This document shows, piece after piece, positions 1-9,515 of a stretch of 64,000 bases of DNA. Below the pieces are notes generated by a model, which was not told the DNA's origin, did no database searches, and saw only the letters and a program-made list of their open reading frames with translations. Numbering within the stretch: position 1 is the first letter of the stretch; every line of letters begins with the position of its first letter. Where the stretch lies: positions 232,948 through 296,947 of the forward strand of contig NZ_JAHGAJ010000005.1 in NCBI RefSeq assembly GCF_030248535.1, written 5' to 3'. The position numbers and the translations under genes are program-made. The DNA comes from Vibrio sp. D404a (GTDB taxonomy: Bacteria > Pseudomonadota > Gammaproteobacteria > Enterobacterales > Vibrionaceae).

Positions 1-1
1 G

Positions 2-1354
2 CAATTCGCAAACGAATACAAGCACTTTAATGGGCTTTCCGATCTTTTGTTGGCGGATTTAAAAGCACTCGATATCGTCGTTGATGATATGCCCAAACTG
101 CTGACAGAGATTACTCAATATAAACAAGGCTTTGATGAGCTCCTAAAAGTGTATGGTGTCGATGCAGAAAGCAGTGCCGCTATCATAGCTAGAGCGAATT
201 ATCTCTATGACGATATCTATAATATTTTCAAAAGGGTAGAGCACCAATTTGAGCAAGAAATTGAGTCAGAGCAAGCTTCGATCAACCAATTTATTTTGTT
301 GTCGTTATCCTTTGTGGTGATCGCGCTGTCATTGCTCTCTTACTTACTCATCCGAAGCATTCAAACCACCATATCTAGCCTCAATCAGATCACGAGTGAA
401 GTGGCGCTTAATCACGATCTTACTCTTCGAGCTAATGAGGAGTCAGGCGATGAAATCGGTGAAATTGCGCAAGGGGTTAATAAACTTCTTGCGAGTATTG
501 AGGTGCTCATTACTCAAGTTCAAAGCAGTGTAGATAATTTAGGTGCAGTCTCGGTTCAGCTGAAAGCCAATAGCCATGAGACGGAGTTATCTCTGCAACA
601 GCAGCAACTCGAAACAGACAGTGTGGCGACAGCGATTACTGAAATGGGCGAGACCATTAAAGAGGTGGCAGCAACCACAGAGAACGCGGCGGGCAATACC
701 CAAAAAGGTTATGACGTTGCGCAGCAAGGGTTAACTGAGATTGCTTCGACCAAACAAACTGTCGGCGAGCTCTCTGGTGATTTGGAATCAGCGGAACAGG
801 AGATAGAAAGACTTTCAGAGCTGTCTTCTCAAATCAGCTCTGTAATTGGTGTGATTCATGAGATTGCTGAACAGACCAATCTGTTGGCGCTCAATGCGGC
901 GATTGAGGCTGCGCGTGCCGGTGAGCAGGGCAGAGGATTTGCGGTGGTTGCTGATGAAGTTCGTACCTTGGCAAGCCGAACCCAAGCTTCCACTGAAGAG
1001 ATTTCAAGCATCATCACTTCGGTTCAAAGCCAAACTCAAGCTGTCGTTACAACTATGAAAGGCTGTCGCAGTAAGGGCACAGTAAGCGTTGAGTCTTCAC
1101 AAGTGGCGTATCAACAGATAGAAGCCGTGATGGTAGAGATGCAGCATATTCTTGATAGCAGCACGCAGATAGCCGCAGCGGTTGAAGAGCAGAGTATGGT
1201 GTGTGGCGAAGTGGCACAAAACATTATTGTGATTCGAGACACCACTACCGCCAACGTTGAAGGTGTGTCTGACAATACGCGTTCAACTGAGATCGTGAGT
1301 CAGCAAACATCAGATTTAAAGGCGGCCATTGCGGCGTTCAATGTTCGTCGATAG
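2..1354 (+). CDS. Methyl-accepting chemotaxis protein, N-terminus outside the window
   Basis: The frame is open from base 2, so the first membrane segment and much of the sensor domain lie upstream; a TTG at 47 has no ribosome site and is not a credible start. What remains is helical periplasmic sequence, a membrane helix ([20 protein letters not shown], near nt 290-350), a HAMP linker, and the long antiparallel signalling coiled coil whose tip carries [19 protein letters not shown] (near nt 865-930). This tip contacts CheA and CheW in the inner-membrane receptor array. The C-terminus ends FNVRR with no CheR-tethering pentapeptide. The ligand cannot be inferred. Family assignment is certain. 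Confidence 0.95.
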   Translation, partial: QFANEYKHFNGLSDLLLADLKALDIVVDDMPKLLTEITQYKQGFDELLKVYGVDAESSAAIIARANYLYDDIYNIFKRVEHQFEQEIESEQASINQFILLSLSFVVIALSLLSYLLIRSIQTTISSLNQITSEVALNHDLTLRANEESGDEIGEIAQGVNKLLASIEVLITQVQSSVDNLGAVSVQLKANSHETELSLQQQQLETDSVATAITEMGETIKEVAATTENAAGNTQKGYDVAQQGLTEIASTKQTVGELSGDLESAEQEIERLSELSSQISSVIGVIHEIAEQTNLLALNAAIEAARAGEQGRGFAVVADEVRTLASRTQASTEEISSIITSVQSQTQAVVTTMKGCRSKGTVSVESSQVAYQQIEAVMVEMQHILDSSTQIAAAVEEQSMVCGEVAQNIIVIRDTTTANVEGVSDNTRSTEIVSQQTSDLKAAIAAFNVRR

Positions 1355-1375
1355 CTCTTTATCAGCAGCATGCCA

Positions 1376-1447
1376 ACGCTCTTTGCTAGATCAGCGTTCT
1401 TTGCTAAATCAGTGCTCTTCGCTAAATAAGCGCTGCTTGCTGAAAGA
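1376..1447 (+). repeat. Four degenerate 18-bp tandem repeats after the chemotaxis gene
   Basis: Units begin at 1376, 1394, 1412 and 1430, each exactly 18 bp, built around CTCTTTGCTAAATCA. They start about 20 bp after the stop codon and end before the terminator. Copies differ at several positions, so the array is old or was copied imprecisely. Confidence 0.75.
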
Positions 1448-1480
1448 GTGGCAACTGACGAGCCAGCGGTAAAGTGATTA

Positions 1481-1515
1481 AAGCGCCCAAAGTGATGAGC
1501 TTTGGGCGCTTTTTT
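1481..1515 (+). terminator. Rho-independent terminator of the chemotaxis gene
   Basis: A perfect 12-bp stem (AAGCGCCCAAAG, 1481-1492, pairing with 1500-1511), a 7-nt loop, then a T run to 1515. Confidence 0.9.
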
Positions 1516-1574
1516 ATGTCGTAGACTGTGCTCAATTTGAATGATAGGTAACTAAATTAACCTAAGTAGCGGGG

Positions 1575-2786
1575 CTAGCGCACGGTGCGCACGCTGGTGG
1601 TCATTAGCCAAACTGCGGTTAATAGTTGAAGTACAAAGCAGCCGATAAACACCCATTTAATGCCAATCAAGGTAGTGAGATAACCAGATCCTGCGAGCCC
1701 AATCGGCATCAATAGCTTGAACAGCGAACCAGTAATGCCAGTCACACGACCCAATACATTCTCGTCGAACGTTTCTTGGCGATAGCTCCAGATGCAAATA
1801 CTGCTATAGAGTCCAACCGCAGATACCCAAAAGAAGCCAGCAATCAACGCCACTTGATGAGGTGCGATGAGTGGAATCAAAAATCCGAGCGACTCTAAAC
1901 CAATTGAAATAATAAGCAGCCAACCCAATCCCCACTTTCTACGAAGTTTATCAGCACTAAAGGCACCAATTAATCCACCAACACCAGATGCCACAATTAG
2001 GTAGCTGACCCCAACAGAGTTAAGCTCGAGGTCAGCCTTGGCGTAGTAAATCGCTTGAATCCAGAATACAGCGCCTGTGGTATTGATCACCATGACGGCC
2101 AATGTGATCAGCCACATTTGTTGCGCTTGACGCAGTGCTTGCCAGCCTTCTTTAAGCGCACCGAATGTACTCTGTTTATGTCGGTTGGGTTTGGTAGTTA
2201 TGTCAAGCTTGCGCAGTTGCCAAAACGCCAACAGCATCAGCGCTGCAACACCAATGAAGACGTTATGTATCGTGGCAAGTAACATTATTGCACCGGACAT
2301 GACAGGTCCTACCGTCTCCATAAAGCTACCCAGAGAGCTCATACGTGCTGTTGCTACATTCTGACTATCGTGAGGCAGGGCGCTTTTCTGAATCGTCATG
2401 CGTGCGTTGTGGTAGCCATAGTTGAACGCCATCATTAAAAATGCACATGGAAACAGGAGCCACAGCGGTTGAGCGAGGTATTCCACCGCCAGATAAGAGA
2501 CCAATACGGTGATCGCTTGCCCAAGCAACATCATCAGTGACCACTGCTTTTTATCGCTGCGATCAACCCAAACGCCAATAAACAGTGCCAGAAGCAAATT
2601 AGGTAAGAATTCAACCGCTCGCATCCAGCCCATCCATTCTGAGGATTGGGTTAGTTCATAAACGAGCAATGGCAGAGCGAGCGTGTAAATCTGACTAGCA
2701 AAGCTGACAAACAGCGCACTACTAAACAGCGTAATGAAAGTCCGGTTCTTCCAGATAGAGCCCTGAGACTCAGCTAACGTATTCAT
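1575..2786 (-). CDS. MFS exporter, EntS/MFS_3-like
   Basis: A 403-aa protein with about twelve hydrophobic segments and the MFS loop between helices 2 and 3 (GVWVDRSDKKQW, near residues 76-87). The overall pattern resembles the MFS_3 group that includes the enterobactin exporter EntS and macrolide efflux proteins. It should be an inner-membrane, proton-driven exporter; the substrate is unknown. It is divergent from the SgrR-like regulator at 2878 across 91 bp, the usual arrangement of an efflux gene with its regulator. No siderophore synthesis gene is present here, so a siderophore substrate is only one possibility. Confidence 0.85.
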   Translation of the reverse strand: MNTLAESQGSIWKNRTFITLFSSALFVSFASQIYTLALPLLVYELTQSSEWMGWMRAVEFLPNLLLALFIGVWVDRSDKKQWSLMMLLGQAITVLVSYLAVEYLAQPLWLLFPCAFLMMAFNYGYHNARMTIQKSALPHDSQNVATARMSSLGSFMETVGPVMSGAIMLLATIHNVFIGVAALMLLAFWQLRKLDITTKPNRHKQSTFGALKEGWQALRQAQQMWLITLAVMVINTTGAVFWIQAIYYAKADLELNSVGVSYLIVASGVGGLIGAFSADKLRRKWGLGWLLIISIGLESLGFLIPLIAPHQVALIAGFFWVSAVGLYSSICIWSYRQETFDENVLGRVTGITGSLFKLLMPIGLAGSGYLTTLIGIKWVFIGCFVLQLLTAVWLMTTSVRTVR

Positions 2787-2877
2787 CTAAATATCCTTTT
2801 CATTTTTGGTGACGGGGCTATTATTTGAAATTAAAAGATGAAGAAAAATAGAAATATAATTTTAGGATTTCACCTTT

Positions 2878-4635
2878 ATGCGCTATTGGTTAGCTCTGGT
2901 ATTTTTGCGAGATTTTGGTTTTGAGGTCGGGCACTGGACTCCGATCTCTCTGGACGTTGTCACTAAGGCGCTTGGCTGCACACGCCGAAATGCGCAGTTT
3001 GTGATTAAGCGTTTGGTCGATGAGGCGATTATTGATTGGAAATCCGGTGTAGGGCGAGGAAACTTGCCCCAGTTGCAGCTTCAGCGTTCGGTGGGTGAAT
3101 CAATCACTGAGCAAGCTAAGGCATGGATGAACGAAGGCAAAGCAGAGCAGGCATTGAGCTTAATCAAAGCGAGTGACCGAGACCAATTTATCGCTGATTA
3201 TGTAGGGCAATATCAACAGTCGCAAAGCGGACAAGATATTTTGCAGGTGCCTTTTTATCGAGCGACGCACAGCTTGAATCCCATAGAGATCTCAAGAAGG
3301 AGTGAGCGACATATTGCTGATTATTTATATGCTCAATTGTTGCGTTTCAATAGTAAGAGTGGGCAGTTCGAGGGCGATCTTGCTCAGACTTGGCAATACG
3401 ATGGTGAAACGCTCAAACTGACTCTGAGGAAGTCGCTTAAGTTTTGGGATGGGTCACCACTCACTGCATTTGATGTGGAAGCGTGTTACCAAGCCATCAT
3501 TCAATCGAACTCGGTCAGTCGAGGGCTGTTTGTGTTGATTGATCAATTCACCGCCTTGGATGATCAGACACTGATTGTCCGTTCGAGACGCCTAGCCCAC
3601 TACCTACCAATGCTAATGACGCATGGTGCACTTGCGGTGAGTAAGAAAACAGACAACGGCGTCGTGGGCAGCGGTTCGTTTCGACTGGCAGAGCAGACCG
3701 ACTATCGCACATTGTTATTGGCTTCGCCTCATTATCACGGGTTTCGCCCTTGGCTTGATGGTGTAGAGATCTGGAACATGGGCCTGTCTGCAAAAGACTT
3801 CCCGCTCAATTGCGATATCGTTCATGGCAGTTCTGCGCCTAAAGAGTCGAGTGATTACAAACAGGTTCAACAATGGGAAGAGGGATGTATTTATGCTTGT
3901 TTAAACAGTGCTCGCCACCCTTGGATGAAGCTACTCAAGCATCGAAAGTACATTCAGCAGTTGCTACAAACGTTGCCAATGAACGGGGTGCGAGACACCA
4001 TGCTCTACCGACGTGCAAGTGGGATGATTTGTGATGAGTCACAGCGCTCAGAGAAATCAATACTGGTGAGTAAAGCGCCACCGCTATCCACATCATCAAA
4101 GCTATCCAAATCGCCGAAGCCAGTCCTATCACCAAAGCAACAAGAGCTAAATAGTACTCCACTTCAAGTGTTAACTTACCAGTTGCCAGGGCATATTGAG
4201 GCTGCAGAAAACATCGTCGATTTGCTCAACTCTAATGGGGTAAAGGCGAGCCTTACCGTTCTATCATACCCTGAATTTGATCACGTTGAGCGACAAGCAC
4301 AAGCGGATATCATTGTCTCAGGCGAAGTGTTTGGTGATCATCGTGAGAGCTCATGGCTAGGGTGGCTACTCTGTACCAATACGTTATTGGCCTGTTTGAA
4401 TCGACAATCCAAACCTTGGCTAGATCAGCAAGTGTTTGATACCTTGGGTATTTCGGATGAAGAGAAGCGGGTTAAAGGCTATCAGAAAATAGAGAAGCAG
4501 CTGATCAAAAAGGCGATCTATTTTCCTCTGTTTCATTGCGCTCAAGATATGCGTATTTCGAGCAAAATCAATGCGATGGATCTTTTGACTAATGGTTGGG
4601 TGGATTTCAACCAAGTGGTGTTTGAAAGCCATTAA
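2878..4635 (+). CDS. SgrR-like transcriptional regulator with solute-binding domain
   Basis: A 585-aa protein. Residues about 1-70 form an SgrR-type winged helix (ALGCTRRNAQFVIKRL, then WKSGVGRGNLPQL). From about 110 it has the ABC type-5 peptide-binding fold (ATHSLNPIEISRRSERHIADYL; LRKSLKFWDGSPLTAFDVEA). E. coli SgrR uses this layout to sense glucose-phosphate stress and switch sgrS/setA. Here it is divergent from an MFS exporter. A Ser/Pro/Lys-rich stretch near residues 395-425 looks like a linker or insertion. The ATG is 12 bp after an in-frame stop and has a modest AGGA upstream; family members often have a slightly longer N-terminus. The AraC gene follows after 23 bp, probably cotranscribed. 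Confidence 0.85.
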   Translation: MRYWLALVFLRDFGFEVGHWTPISLDVVTKALGCTRRNAQFVIKRLVDEAIIDWKSGVGRGNLPQLQLQRSVGESITEQAKAWMNEGKAEQALSLIKASDRDQFIADYVGQYQQSQSGQDILQVPFYRATHSLNPIEISRRSERHIADYLYAQLLRFNSKSGQFEGDLAQTWQYDGETLKLTLRKSLKFWDGSPLTAFDVEACYQAIIQSNSVSRGLFVLIDQFTALDDQTLIVRSRRLAHYLPMLMTHGALAVSKKTDNGVVGSGSFRLAEQTDYRTLLLASPHYHGFRPWLDGVEIWNMGLSAKDFPLNCDIVHGSSAPKESSDYKQVQQWEEGCIYACLNSARHPWMKLLKHRKYIQQLLQTLPMNGVRDTMLYRRASGMICDESQRSEKSILVSKAPPLSTSSKLSKSPKPVLSPKQQELNSTPLQVLTYQLPGHIEAAENIVDLLNSNGVKASLTVLSYPEFDHVERQAQADIIVSGEVFGDHRESSWLGWLLCTNTLLACLNRQSKPWLDQQVFDTLGISDEEKRVKGYQKIEKQLIKKAIYFPLFHCAQDMRISSKINAMDLLTNGWVDFNQVVFESH

Positions 4636-4658
4636 ATTAAGGTAAAGGGAGAGAAACG

Positions 4659-5537
4659 TTGTCTATTCCTCAGGTTGGTTTTAGCCATCAACAATCGAAG
4701 CAAGCAGAGCTGCAGATCATCGAGCTGTCTGACTTGTATGAACACAAAAGGATCGATCACAGCCCTGAACAACCACACCGAATCAACTTCTTTGGCATTA
4801 TTTGTATTGAAGAGGGATGTGGGAATCACATGGTTGATTTTGAAAGCCATCCCTTCGAAAGGGGCTCAGTGCTATTTGTGCAGCGAGAGCAAGTTCATAG
4901 CTTTGACTTCTCCTCTCGCCCAAAGGGAAAGATCTTACTGTTTACTCAGGCATTCTTAGATCAAGTGCACGCCAACATGAAGCTGCCAAACTACACGCCC
5001 ACACATCTCAATGATAAACACTCACCGCTGCTGCAACTGTCTGATGATGAACATCGTAAGGCGTCCGTTTTCATTGAACAGATGAGAGACGAAATTCAAC
5101 ATGGGGCGCGCGACCCTTTGATTGTGATGTATCTGTTTTCCGCCCTAGCGCTCTCGTTACATCGATTGAGACCAGAGATCCGTCAAGACAAACTGTCACA
5201 AGAGCAGAGCGTTAGGTTTGCTCGATTCTTCGAACTGATGCAGTCCCATTCTCAAAGTGTCAGGGATGCAAATTGGTACGCACATCAGCTTAATACCACC
5301 TACAAAACGCTGAACTTAGTGTGCAAATTGGCGACTGGATTAACTGCAAAACAGATGATTGATGCGTTTATCATCATTGAGATTAAGCGTCGTTTAGTGG
5401 TGAGTAACGTGACTTCACAACAGATGGCGTACGACTTTGGTTTTGAAGATCCGAGTAACTTTGTTAAGTATTTTAAGAAGTTAACTGGGTTTACCCCGAG
5501 TCAATTTAGCCAAAAATATCGAACTCCCATACTCTAG
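4659..5537 (+). CDS. AraC-family transcriptional regulator, TTG start
   Basis: A 292-aa protein: an N-terminal cupin-like effector domain (GCGNHMVDFESHPFERGSVL and VQREQVHSFDF, residues about 50-90) and a C-terminal AraC double helix-turn-helix (VSNVTSQQMAYDFGFED, then FVKYFKKLTGFTPSQF). The TTG at 4659 is preceded by AAAGGGAGAG at good spacing and no upstream ATG fits. It lies 23 bp after the SgrR-like gene, so both regulators probably share a transcript and act on a common target such as the divergent exporter. The effector is unknown. Confidence 0.9.
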   Translation: MSIPQVGFSHQQSKQAELQIIELSDLYEHKRIDHSPEQPHRINFFGIICIEEGCGNHMVDFESHPFERGSVLFVQREQVHSFDFSSRPKGKILLFTQAFLDQVHANMKLPNYTPTHLNDKHSPLLQLSDDEHRKASVFIEQMRDEIQHGARDPLIVMYLFSALALSLHRLRPEIRQDKLSQEQSVRFARFFELMQSHSQSVRDANWYAHQLNTTYKTLNLVCKLATGLTAKQMIDAFIIIEIKRRLVVSNVTSQQMAYDFGFEDPSNFVKYFKKLTGFTPSQFSQKYRTPIL

Positions 5538-5631
5538 GTTCGATATTTACCATAATTTAGCCTATTTTCACTCTGCCCGATCGGCGTTATGACGACTAAG
5601 CTGTTAATAACAAAAACGAGAGGGCAACAAA

Positions 5632-6801
5632 ATGATTACATCTCCACTTTCTTCTTTCTTTTCTCGCACAACACTTGCTGCGAGTATGCTAAGCCTTGCT
5701 GCATGTGCCAGTGATTCAATGGTGAAAACCGACGACCTTTCTAATCGAGATAAAGCCGTAGCTGTGATATCGAGTATTGAAACTGGCGACTCAAACGCGA
5801 TTGGCTACATCAACCCGACACAGTATACACAACACAATTTGGCGGTTGGTGATGGTCTAGAGGGCTTCGGTGAAGTGATGAAAGCCTTACCTGCGGGTAG
5901 TGCAAAAGCGGATGTGAAGCGTGCTTATCAAGATGGCGATTACGTGTTCTTGCACACAGAGTATAATTTCTTCGGCCCTAAAGTCGGCTTTGATGTATTC
6001 CGTTTTGAAGATGGAAAGATAGTAGAGCACTGGGATAACCTTGCAGAACTTGCTGAACAACCTAACCCAAGTGGTCGAACTCAACTTGACGGCGCAACTG
6101 AGGTGACTGACCTCGATAAAACCGAAGACAACAAAGCGATTGTCGCAGATTTTGTGAATACCATCCTAATGCAGGGTGATATGTCGAAGATCAATCAGTT
6201 CATTGATAACGAAGATGATGCCTACCTACAGCACAATACCATGGTTGCTGATGGCCTGAGTGGTTTAGGTAAGGCGCTAGGGGATCTTGCGAAAGCCGGT
6301 ATGCCGATGATCTACAAAGAGAATCATAAAATACTGGGTGAGGGTAACTTTGTCCTTGCGATCAGCGAAGGCGTATTTATGAATAAAGACGTCGCGTTCT
6401 ACGATTTGTTCCGCCTCGATAACGGCAAGATTGTTGAGCATTGGGATGTGATTGAAAACATTCCTCCACGCGAAGAGTGGAAAAATGACAATGGCAAATT
6501 TGGTTTTGAACACGACTACGTAGTGGAAGTAGCATCATTCAAACTGAAAGAGGGTGTTGACCCTACTGAATTCGCCAAACTGGATAAAGAGGTTGCAGAC
6601 AGCTACGTATCAAAACAACCTGGTTTCATTAAGAGAGAATCAGGTGTAGTAGACGGTGACACATGGCGCGTAGTGGTACATTGGGAATCAATCGATGATG
6701 CGGAATCATCAATGGGCAGCTTTATGGCAGCGCCTGCTGCGCAAGGCTTCCTTGGTGGTGCTGATACCTCAACCATGAAGATGCAGCGTTACGAAAACTA
6801 A
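5632..6801 (+). CDS. Lipoprotein with two SnoaL-like repeats and a C-terminal ABM-like domain
   Basis: A 389-aa protein with a lipobox signal (LSLAACASD, Cys at about residue 26), so it should be membrane-anchored in the periplasm. Residues about 35-150 and 165-280 are two copies of an NTF2/SnoaL-like fold; each ends in a DGKIVEHWD or NGKIVEHWD signature and carries the QHN motif (TQHNLAVGDGL; LQHNTMVADGL). Residues about 300-385 resemble the antibiotic-biosynthesis-monooxygenase ferredoxin-like fold (VVEVASFKLKEGVDPTEF; WESIDDAESSM). Single-domain homologues are often called SnoaL-like polyketide cyclases without proven activity. The substrate is unknown. The start is preceded by GAGAGGGCAACAAA. 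Confidence 0.8.
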   Translation: MITSPLSSFFSRTTLAASMLSLAACASDSMVKTDDLSNRDKAVAVISSIETGDSNAIGYINPTQYTQHNLAVGDGLEGFGEVMKALPAGSAKADVKRAYQDGDYVFLHTEYNFFGPKVGFDVFRFEDGKIVEHWDNLAELAEQPNPSGRTQLDGATEVTDLDKTEDNKAIVADFVNTILMQGDMSKINQFIDNEDDAYLQHNTMVADGLSGLGKALGDLAKAGMPMIYKENHKILGEGNFVLAISEGVFMNKDVAFYDLFRLDNGKIVEHWDVIENIPPREEWKNDNGKFGFEHDYVVEVASFKLKEGVDPTEFAKLDKEVADSYVSKQPGFIKRESGVVDGDTWRVVVHWESIDDAESSMGSFMAAPAAQGFLGGADTSTMKMQRYEN

Positions 6802-6813
6802 TCCTAAAATACG

Positions 6814-6868
6814 AAAAAAGACCTTATATCCGTAACTGTCCCTAGTTATAGGATATAAGGTCTTTTTT
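6814..6868 (+). terminator. Bidirectional terminator between convergent genes
   Basis: An 18-bp perfect inverted repeat (AAAAAAGACCTTATATCC at 6814-6831 and its complement at 6851-6868). It supplies a T run on both strands and so serves the SnoaL-like gene and the facing barrel gene. Confidence 0.9.
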
Positions 6869-6928
6869 GTGTCCAGAATTCGTATTTGTTGAGCGTTAAA
6901 TACGACCTCTATTTCAAGCCAGTCTCAA

Positions 6929-7408
6929 TTAGAAACGGAACTCTGCGCTTACTGCGTAGCTGTTTTCTACAATTTTTGCTTCGTAAGTTGTGTACTCAAG
7001 TGCCACACGAGCTGGACCAAGCGTCACACCTGCACCCACACCGTAGTAAATGTCATTTGTGTCGCCTAAGTTTGTTTGGAAGTGACCCACACCTACACGA
7101 CCGTACACATCAAAAATAGTGATTGGCAGGATTAGCTTAGTGCTTGCTAGCCATGCGTCAGAGTGGATGTGCTCGTAGTCTTTGTGCGTATCTACAAAAT
7201 CTGCGTAACCCGCTTCAATAGCCAAGAAGTCGGTAAGTTGGTAACCAAGGTAAAGGTTGTAGCCGCTGTTTTCGTCGCTGAAGTCGGTGTTATCGCTTTC
7301 TGCTTGGTACTCAGAATAAAGGTAGCTTGCACCCACGTAAGGGTTAGCAGATACCTGAGTTACGAAGAAGATAGCAGCGATAGGAAGAATAAATTTGTTC
7401 AGTTTCAT
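6929..7408 (-). CDS. Small outer-membrane beta-barrel protein
   Basis: A 159-aa protein with a signal peptide (MKLNKFILPIAAIFFVTQVSA, cleaved before NPYVG) and alternating beta strands (YNLYLGYQLTDFLAIEAGY; YYGVGAGVTLGPARVALEY), ending in the aromatic SAEFRF expected of BAM substrates. Size and strand number fit an eight-stranded OmpX/OmpA-barrel-like protein. Function is unknown; such proteins often act in adhesion or envelope stability. The ribosome site is weak. Confidence 0.8.
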   Translation of the reverse strand: MKLNKFILPIAAIFFVTQVSANPYVGASYLYSEYQAESDNTDFSDENSGYNLYLGYQLTDFLAIEAGYADFVDTHKDYEHIHSDAWLASTKLILPITIFDVYGRVGVGHFQTNLGDTNDIYYGVGAGVTLGPARVALEYTTYEAKIVENSYAVSAEFRF

Positions 7409-7497
7409 TGTTTAAGAACTCTTAATGTATAGGTTGACTAACGTTCCCTAATCCTTCAGCAGATGATGTATCAAACATCGACTTATATATCCTTATT

Positions 7498-7556
7498 GCA
7501 AGTGACATCAGGGAAGGTTGCGCTTTCTCTATTCATGCGTCTCGTCCCTCACTTGC
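7498..7556. other. Interrupted hairpin upstream of the small barrel gene
   Basis: GCAAGTGA (7498-7505) pairs with TCACTTGC (7549-7556) and, past a 5-nt bulge, GGGA (7511-7514) pairs with TCCC (7545-7548). It lies about 90-150 bp upstream of the barrel start, so it may be part of that gene's leader. No T run follows. Confidence 0.4.
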
Positions 7557-7902
7557 GGTGTGGGGCCATAATGTATTGTTCTCACTGGTGTGGCATAACC
7601 GAAAGCTAATCTGTTCATAAATCTTCATAAGCTCGTGATCAACAAAATATAAAACCAATAAAAACAGTGTTTTGTGCATTTTTTCTAAAAGAATTTCCTC
7701 GAAGGAAGTGTGACTCTTTTCGTTTTAATGCTTGGTAAAACGTCGTCGATAGTGTTGAAGTCTACGAAAATGTGATCTTGATCTCCTTGATAACTGAATG
7801 TGTGGAAAATCGAGCTAAAGGTTTTAGAAATTGTCAGCAAAATCATTGAATTGAGACTATGTTTACTCAATAAGGTGAATAAAAAAGAGAGAGTTTGTGT
7901 GA
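7557..7902. other. Intergenic region without a recognised gene
   Basis: About 350 bp before the ToxR-like gene. It is AT-rich near the 3' end. I see only a 61-codon minus-strand ORF (7685-7870) with no family features. AAAGAGAGAG at the 3' end is the ribosome site of the next gene. Confidence 0.6.
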
Positions 7903-9402
7903 ATGCCTGACAAAAATATCAGTTTTATCGTAGATGAATGGCGTTTTGTGCCAAACGAAGGGCAGATCCAGTTTGCCGATTCGTTGATCACGATTGATAA
8001 CCGACTGGCAAAGTTACTTGAGTTTTTGTGCATGAACCCAGGATTAACCCACAGCCGAGATGAACTGATCGAAGAGGTGTGGAATGGGAGTGTATTAACC
8101 GATCAAGTGGTGACCCAAGCGGTATTTGAGCTTAGAAAAGTGCTCAAGAAACACAGTGAAAGTAAGGCAAGTTACATAATTACGGTGCCAAAGCGTGGTT
8201 ACCGGTTTGATGGTGAAGTAAAAGTCGAAAAAATCTCGGTGCCAAAACCTGAAGCGAGTGAGGAAATGAGCAGTGAACCGGAGTTTTCCATCGCTGGGCG
8301 CCGAATCAGTGAAAAGATGGCACTGACACCGCCAAAGCCAAACAGGCTCGTTTTCCTGTTTTCGCTTTTGGTTGTCGTTATTGTGGCTCAATTTGTCATC
8401 CTGATCTCGTATCAACAAGATGACACTGTTACTCCAGTGCCACAGAAGGCAAATCACCTGAGCCATTATGAGTTTCGTTACGCTGTTTTGAATGTCAGTG
8501 AAGAGGTTAGAGCGCGCCCAGAACTGTACGGAATGGTGATCAAATTCATTGAGCATGTTGGCTTCTACTCCAATATTCGAGTAGTGAAGTCAGAAGAGCA
8601 TCGGCGCTTGGCCGCGTCAGAGTTTAATTTCTCAACCGCGATGAGCCGCGATGGCAGCAAGCTTCGTTTGTTGATGAAATATCATAATCGAGTCTCGGGC
8701 CAGACCCACTTAAACCGCCGCTACTCTACGAACTTTGGCCGTTTTCATGAAACATTCCCAGCCATGATTGACGATCTGATGCGCGCAATGTACATCGAAG
8801 TACCGGAAGACGAGCTACAGCAAAATGTCTCAATCTTCCCAAAAGATGAGCAAGCGATCATATCACTTATGTCTGGGACGGGTGTCTTATACAACAATGG
8901 TGGTTTTGACGTGGCGTTGAATCACTTCAGACAAGCACGCGAATACGCACCTGACAATGCCTATACCATTTCAGTGAGCTACATCGGTGAGATTATGACG
9001 GCGTTTACACAGGATGAAGACGATAAGAGCAAGCGTATTGAACAGCTCAACCAAAAGTATTCATCGGCGCTGACCAAAGTGTTACAAAAAGACAAGAACC
9101 CGAGAGTATGTGAAGCGAACGCAATACTTGCTCTTTCCGAGAGCGATCCTGAGAAGGCATCCAAGATCTTGTTGTCGATTCCATACAATCAGCACACTTC
9201 ATTGACCTATCTGTTGATGGCCAAAGCCGAAGAAGCGAGAGGGCATACCAGTGGCGCTAAAGAGTTGTATTTACAAGCGACACAAAATACTTCCTCACCA
9301 ATGGCATTAACAATAGCAGGGCCTCTATTTTTTGACAGTAACTTAGACCCCTTGATTGATCAGTTACAGGTGATTAAGGAAGATAAAGACATCTCCAACT
9401 GA
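7903..9402 (+). CDS. ToxR/CadC-like membrane-anchored transcriptional regulator
   Basis: A 499-aa protein. Residues about 10-105 are an OmpR-type winged helix (LLEFLCMNPGLTHSRDELIE; VLTDQVVTQAVFELRKVL; IITVPKRGYRF). A single membrane helix follows at about 147-168 (LVFLFSLLVVVIVAQFVIL), then a periplasmic domain of some 330 residues with TPR-like helices near 325-480. This is the ToxR/CadC plan: a periplasmic sensor directly coupled to DNA binding in the cytoplasm. It is longer than ToxR (about 290 aa) and closer to CadC in size. It has its own terminator and no obvious operon partner. It is one candidate activator for the nearby set of eight similar promoters, on proximity alone. Confidence 0.88.
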   Translation: MPDKNISFIVDEWRFVPNEGQIQFADSLITIDNRLAKLLEFLCMNPGLTHSRDELIEEVWNGSVLTDQVVTQAVFELRKVLKKHSESKASYIITVPKRGYRFDGEVKVEKISVPKPEASEEMSSEPEFSIAGRRISEKMALTPPKPNRLVFLFSLLVVVIVAQFVILISYQQDDTVTPVPQKANHLSHYEFRYAVLNVSEEVRARPELYGMVIKFIEHVGFYSNIRVVKSEEHRRLAASEFNFSTAMSRDGSKLRLLMKYHNRVSGQTHLNRRYSTNFGRFHETFPAMIDDLMRAMYIEVPEDELQQNVSIFPKDEQAIISLMSGTGVLYNNGGFDVALNHFRQAREYAPDNAYTISVSYIGEIMTAFTQDEDDKSKRIEQLNQKYSSALTKVLQKDKNPRVCEANAILALSESDPEKASKILLSIPYNQHTSLTYLLMAKAEEARGHTSGAKELYLQATQNTSSPMALTIAGPLFFDSNLDPLIDQLQVIKEDKDISN

Positions 9403-9428
9403 TGTTTATGCTCGGCTATAAGCTTATC

Positions 9429-9455
9429 AAGCCCTAGATTCTTAGGGCTTTTTTA
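9429..9455 (+). terminator. Terminator of the ToxR-like gene
   Basis: AAGCCCTA (9429-9436) pairs with TAGGGCTT (9443-9450), followed by TTTT. Confidence 0.85.
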
Positions 9456-9515
9456 TGTCTATCGGATGGTGTTCAGATGCATTACTTCAAGTTGAATTCT
9501 CAAAGACTTAGCAAA

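Noticed and set aside
1370..1429. A 19-codon ORF across the tandem repeats after the chemotaxis gene, reading a hexapeptide-like repeat
   Set aside because: An 18-bp period automatically gives a six-residue repeat; there is no ribosome site and the other arrays are not open.
7685..7870. 61-codon minus-strand ORF upstream of the ToxR-like gene
   Set aside because: No ribosome site, no family features, and low-complexity composition.
8095..8556. 153-codon minus-strand ORF inside the ToxR-like gene
   Set aside because: Antisense to a well-conserved DNA-binding domain, with no domain of its own.
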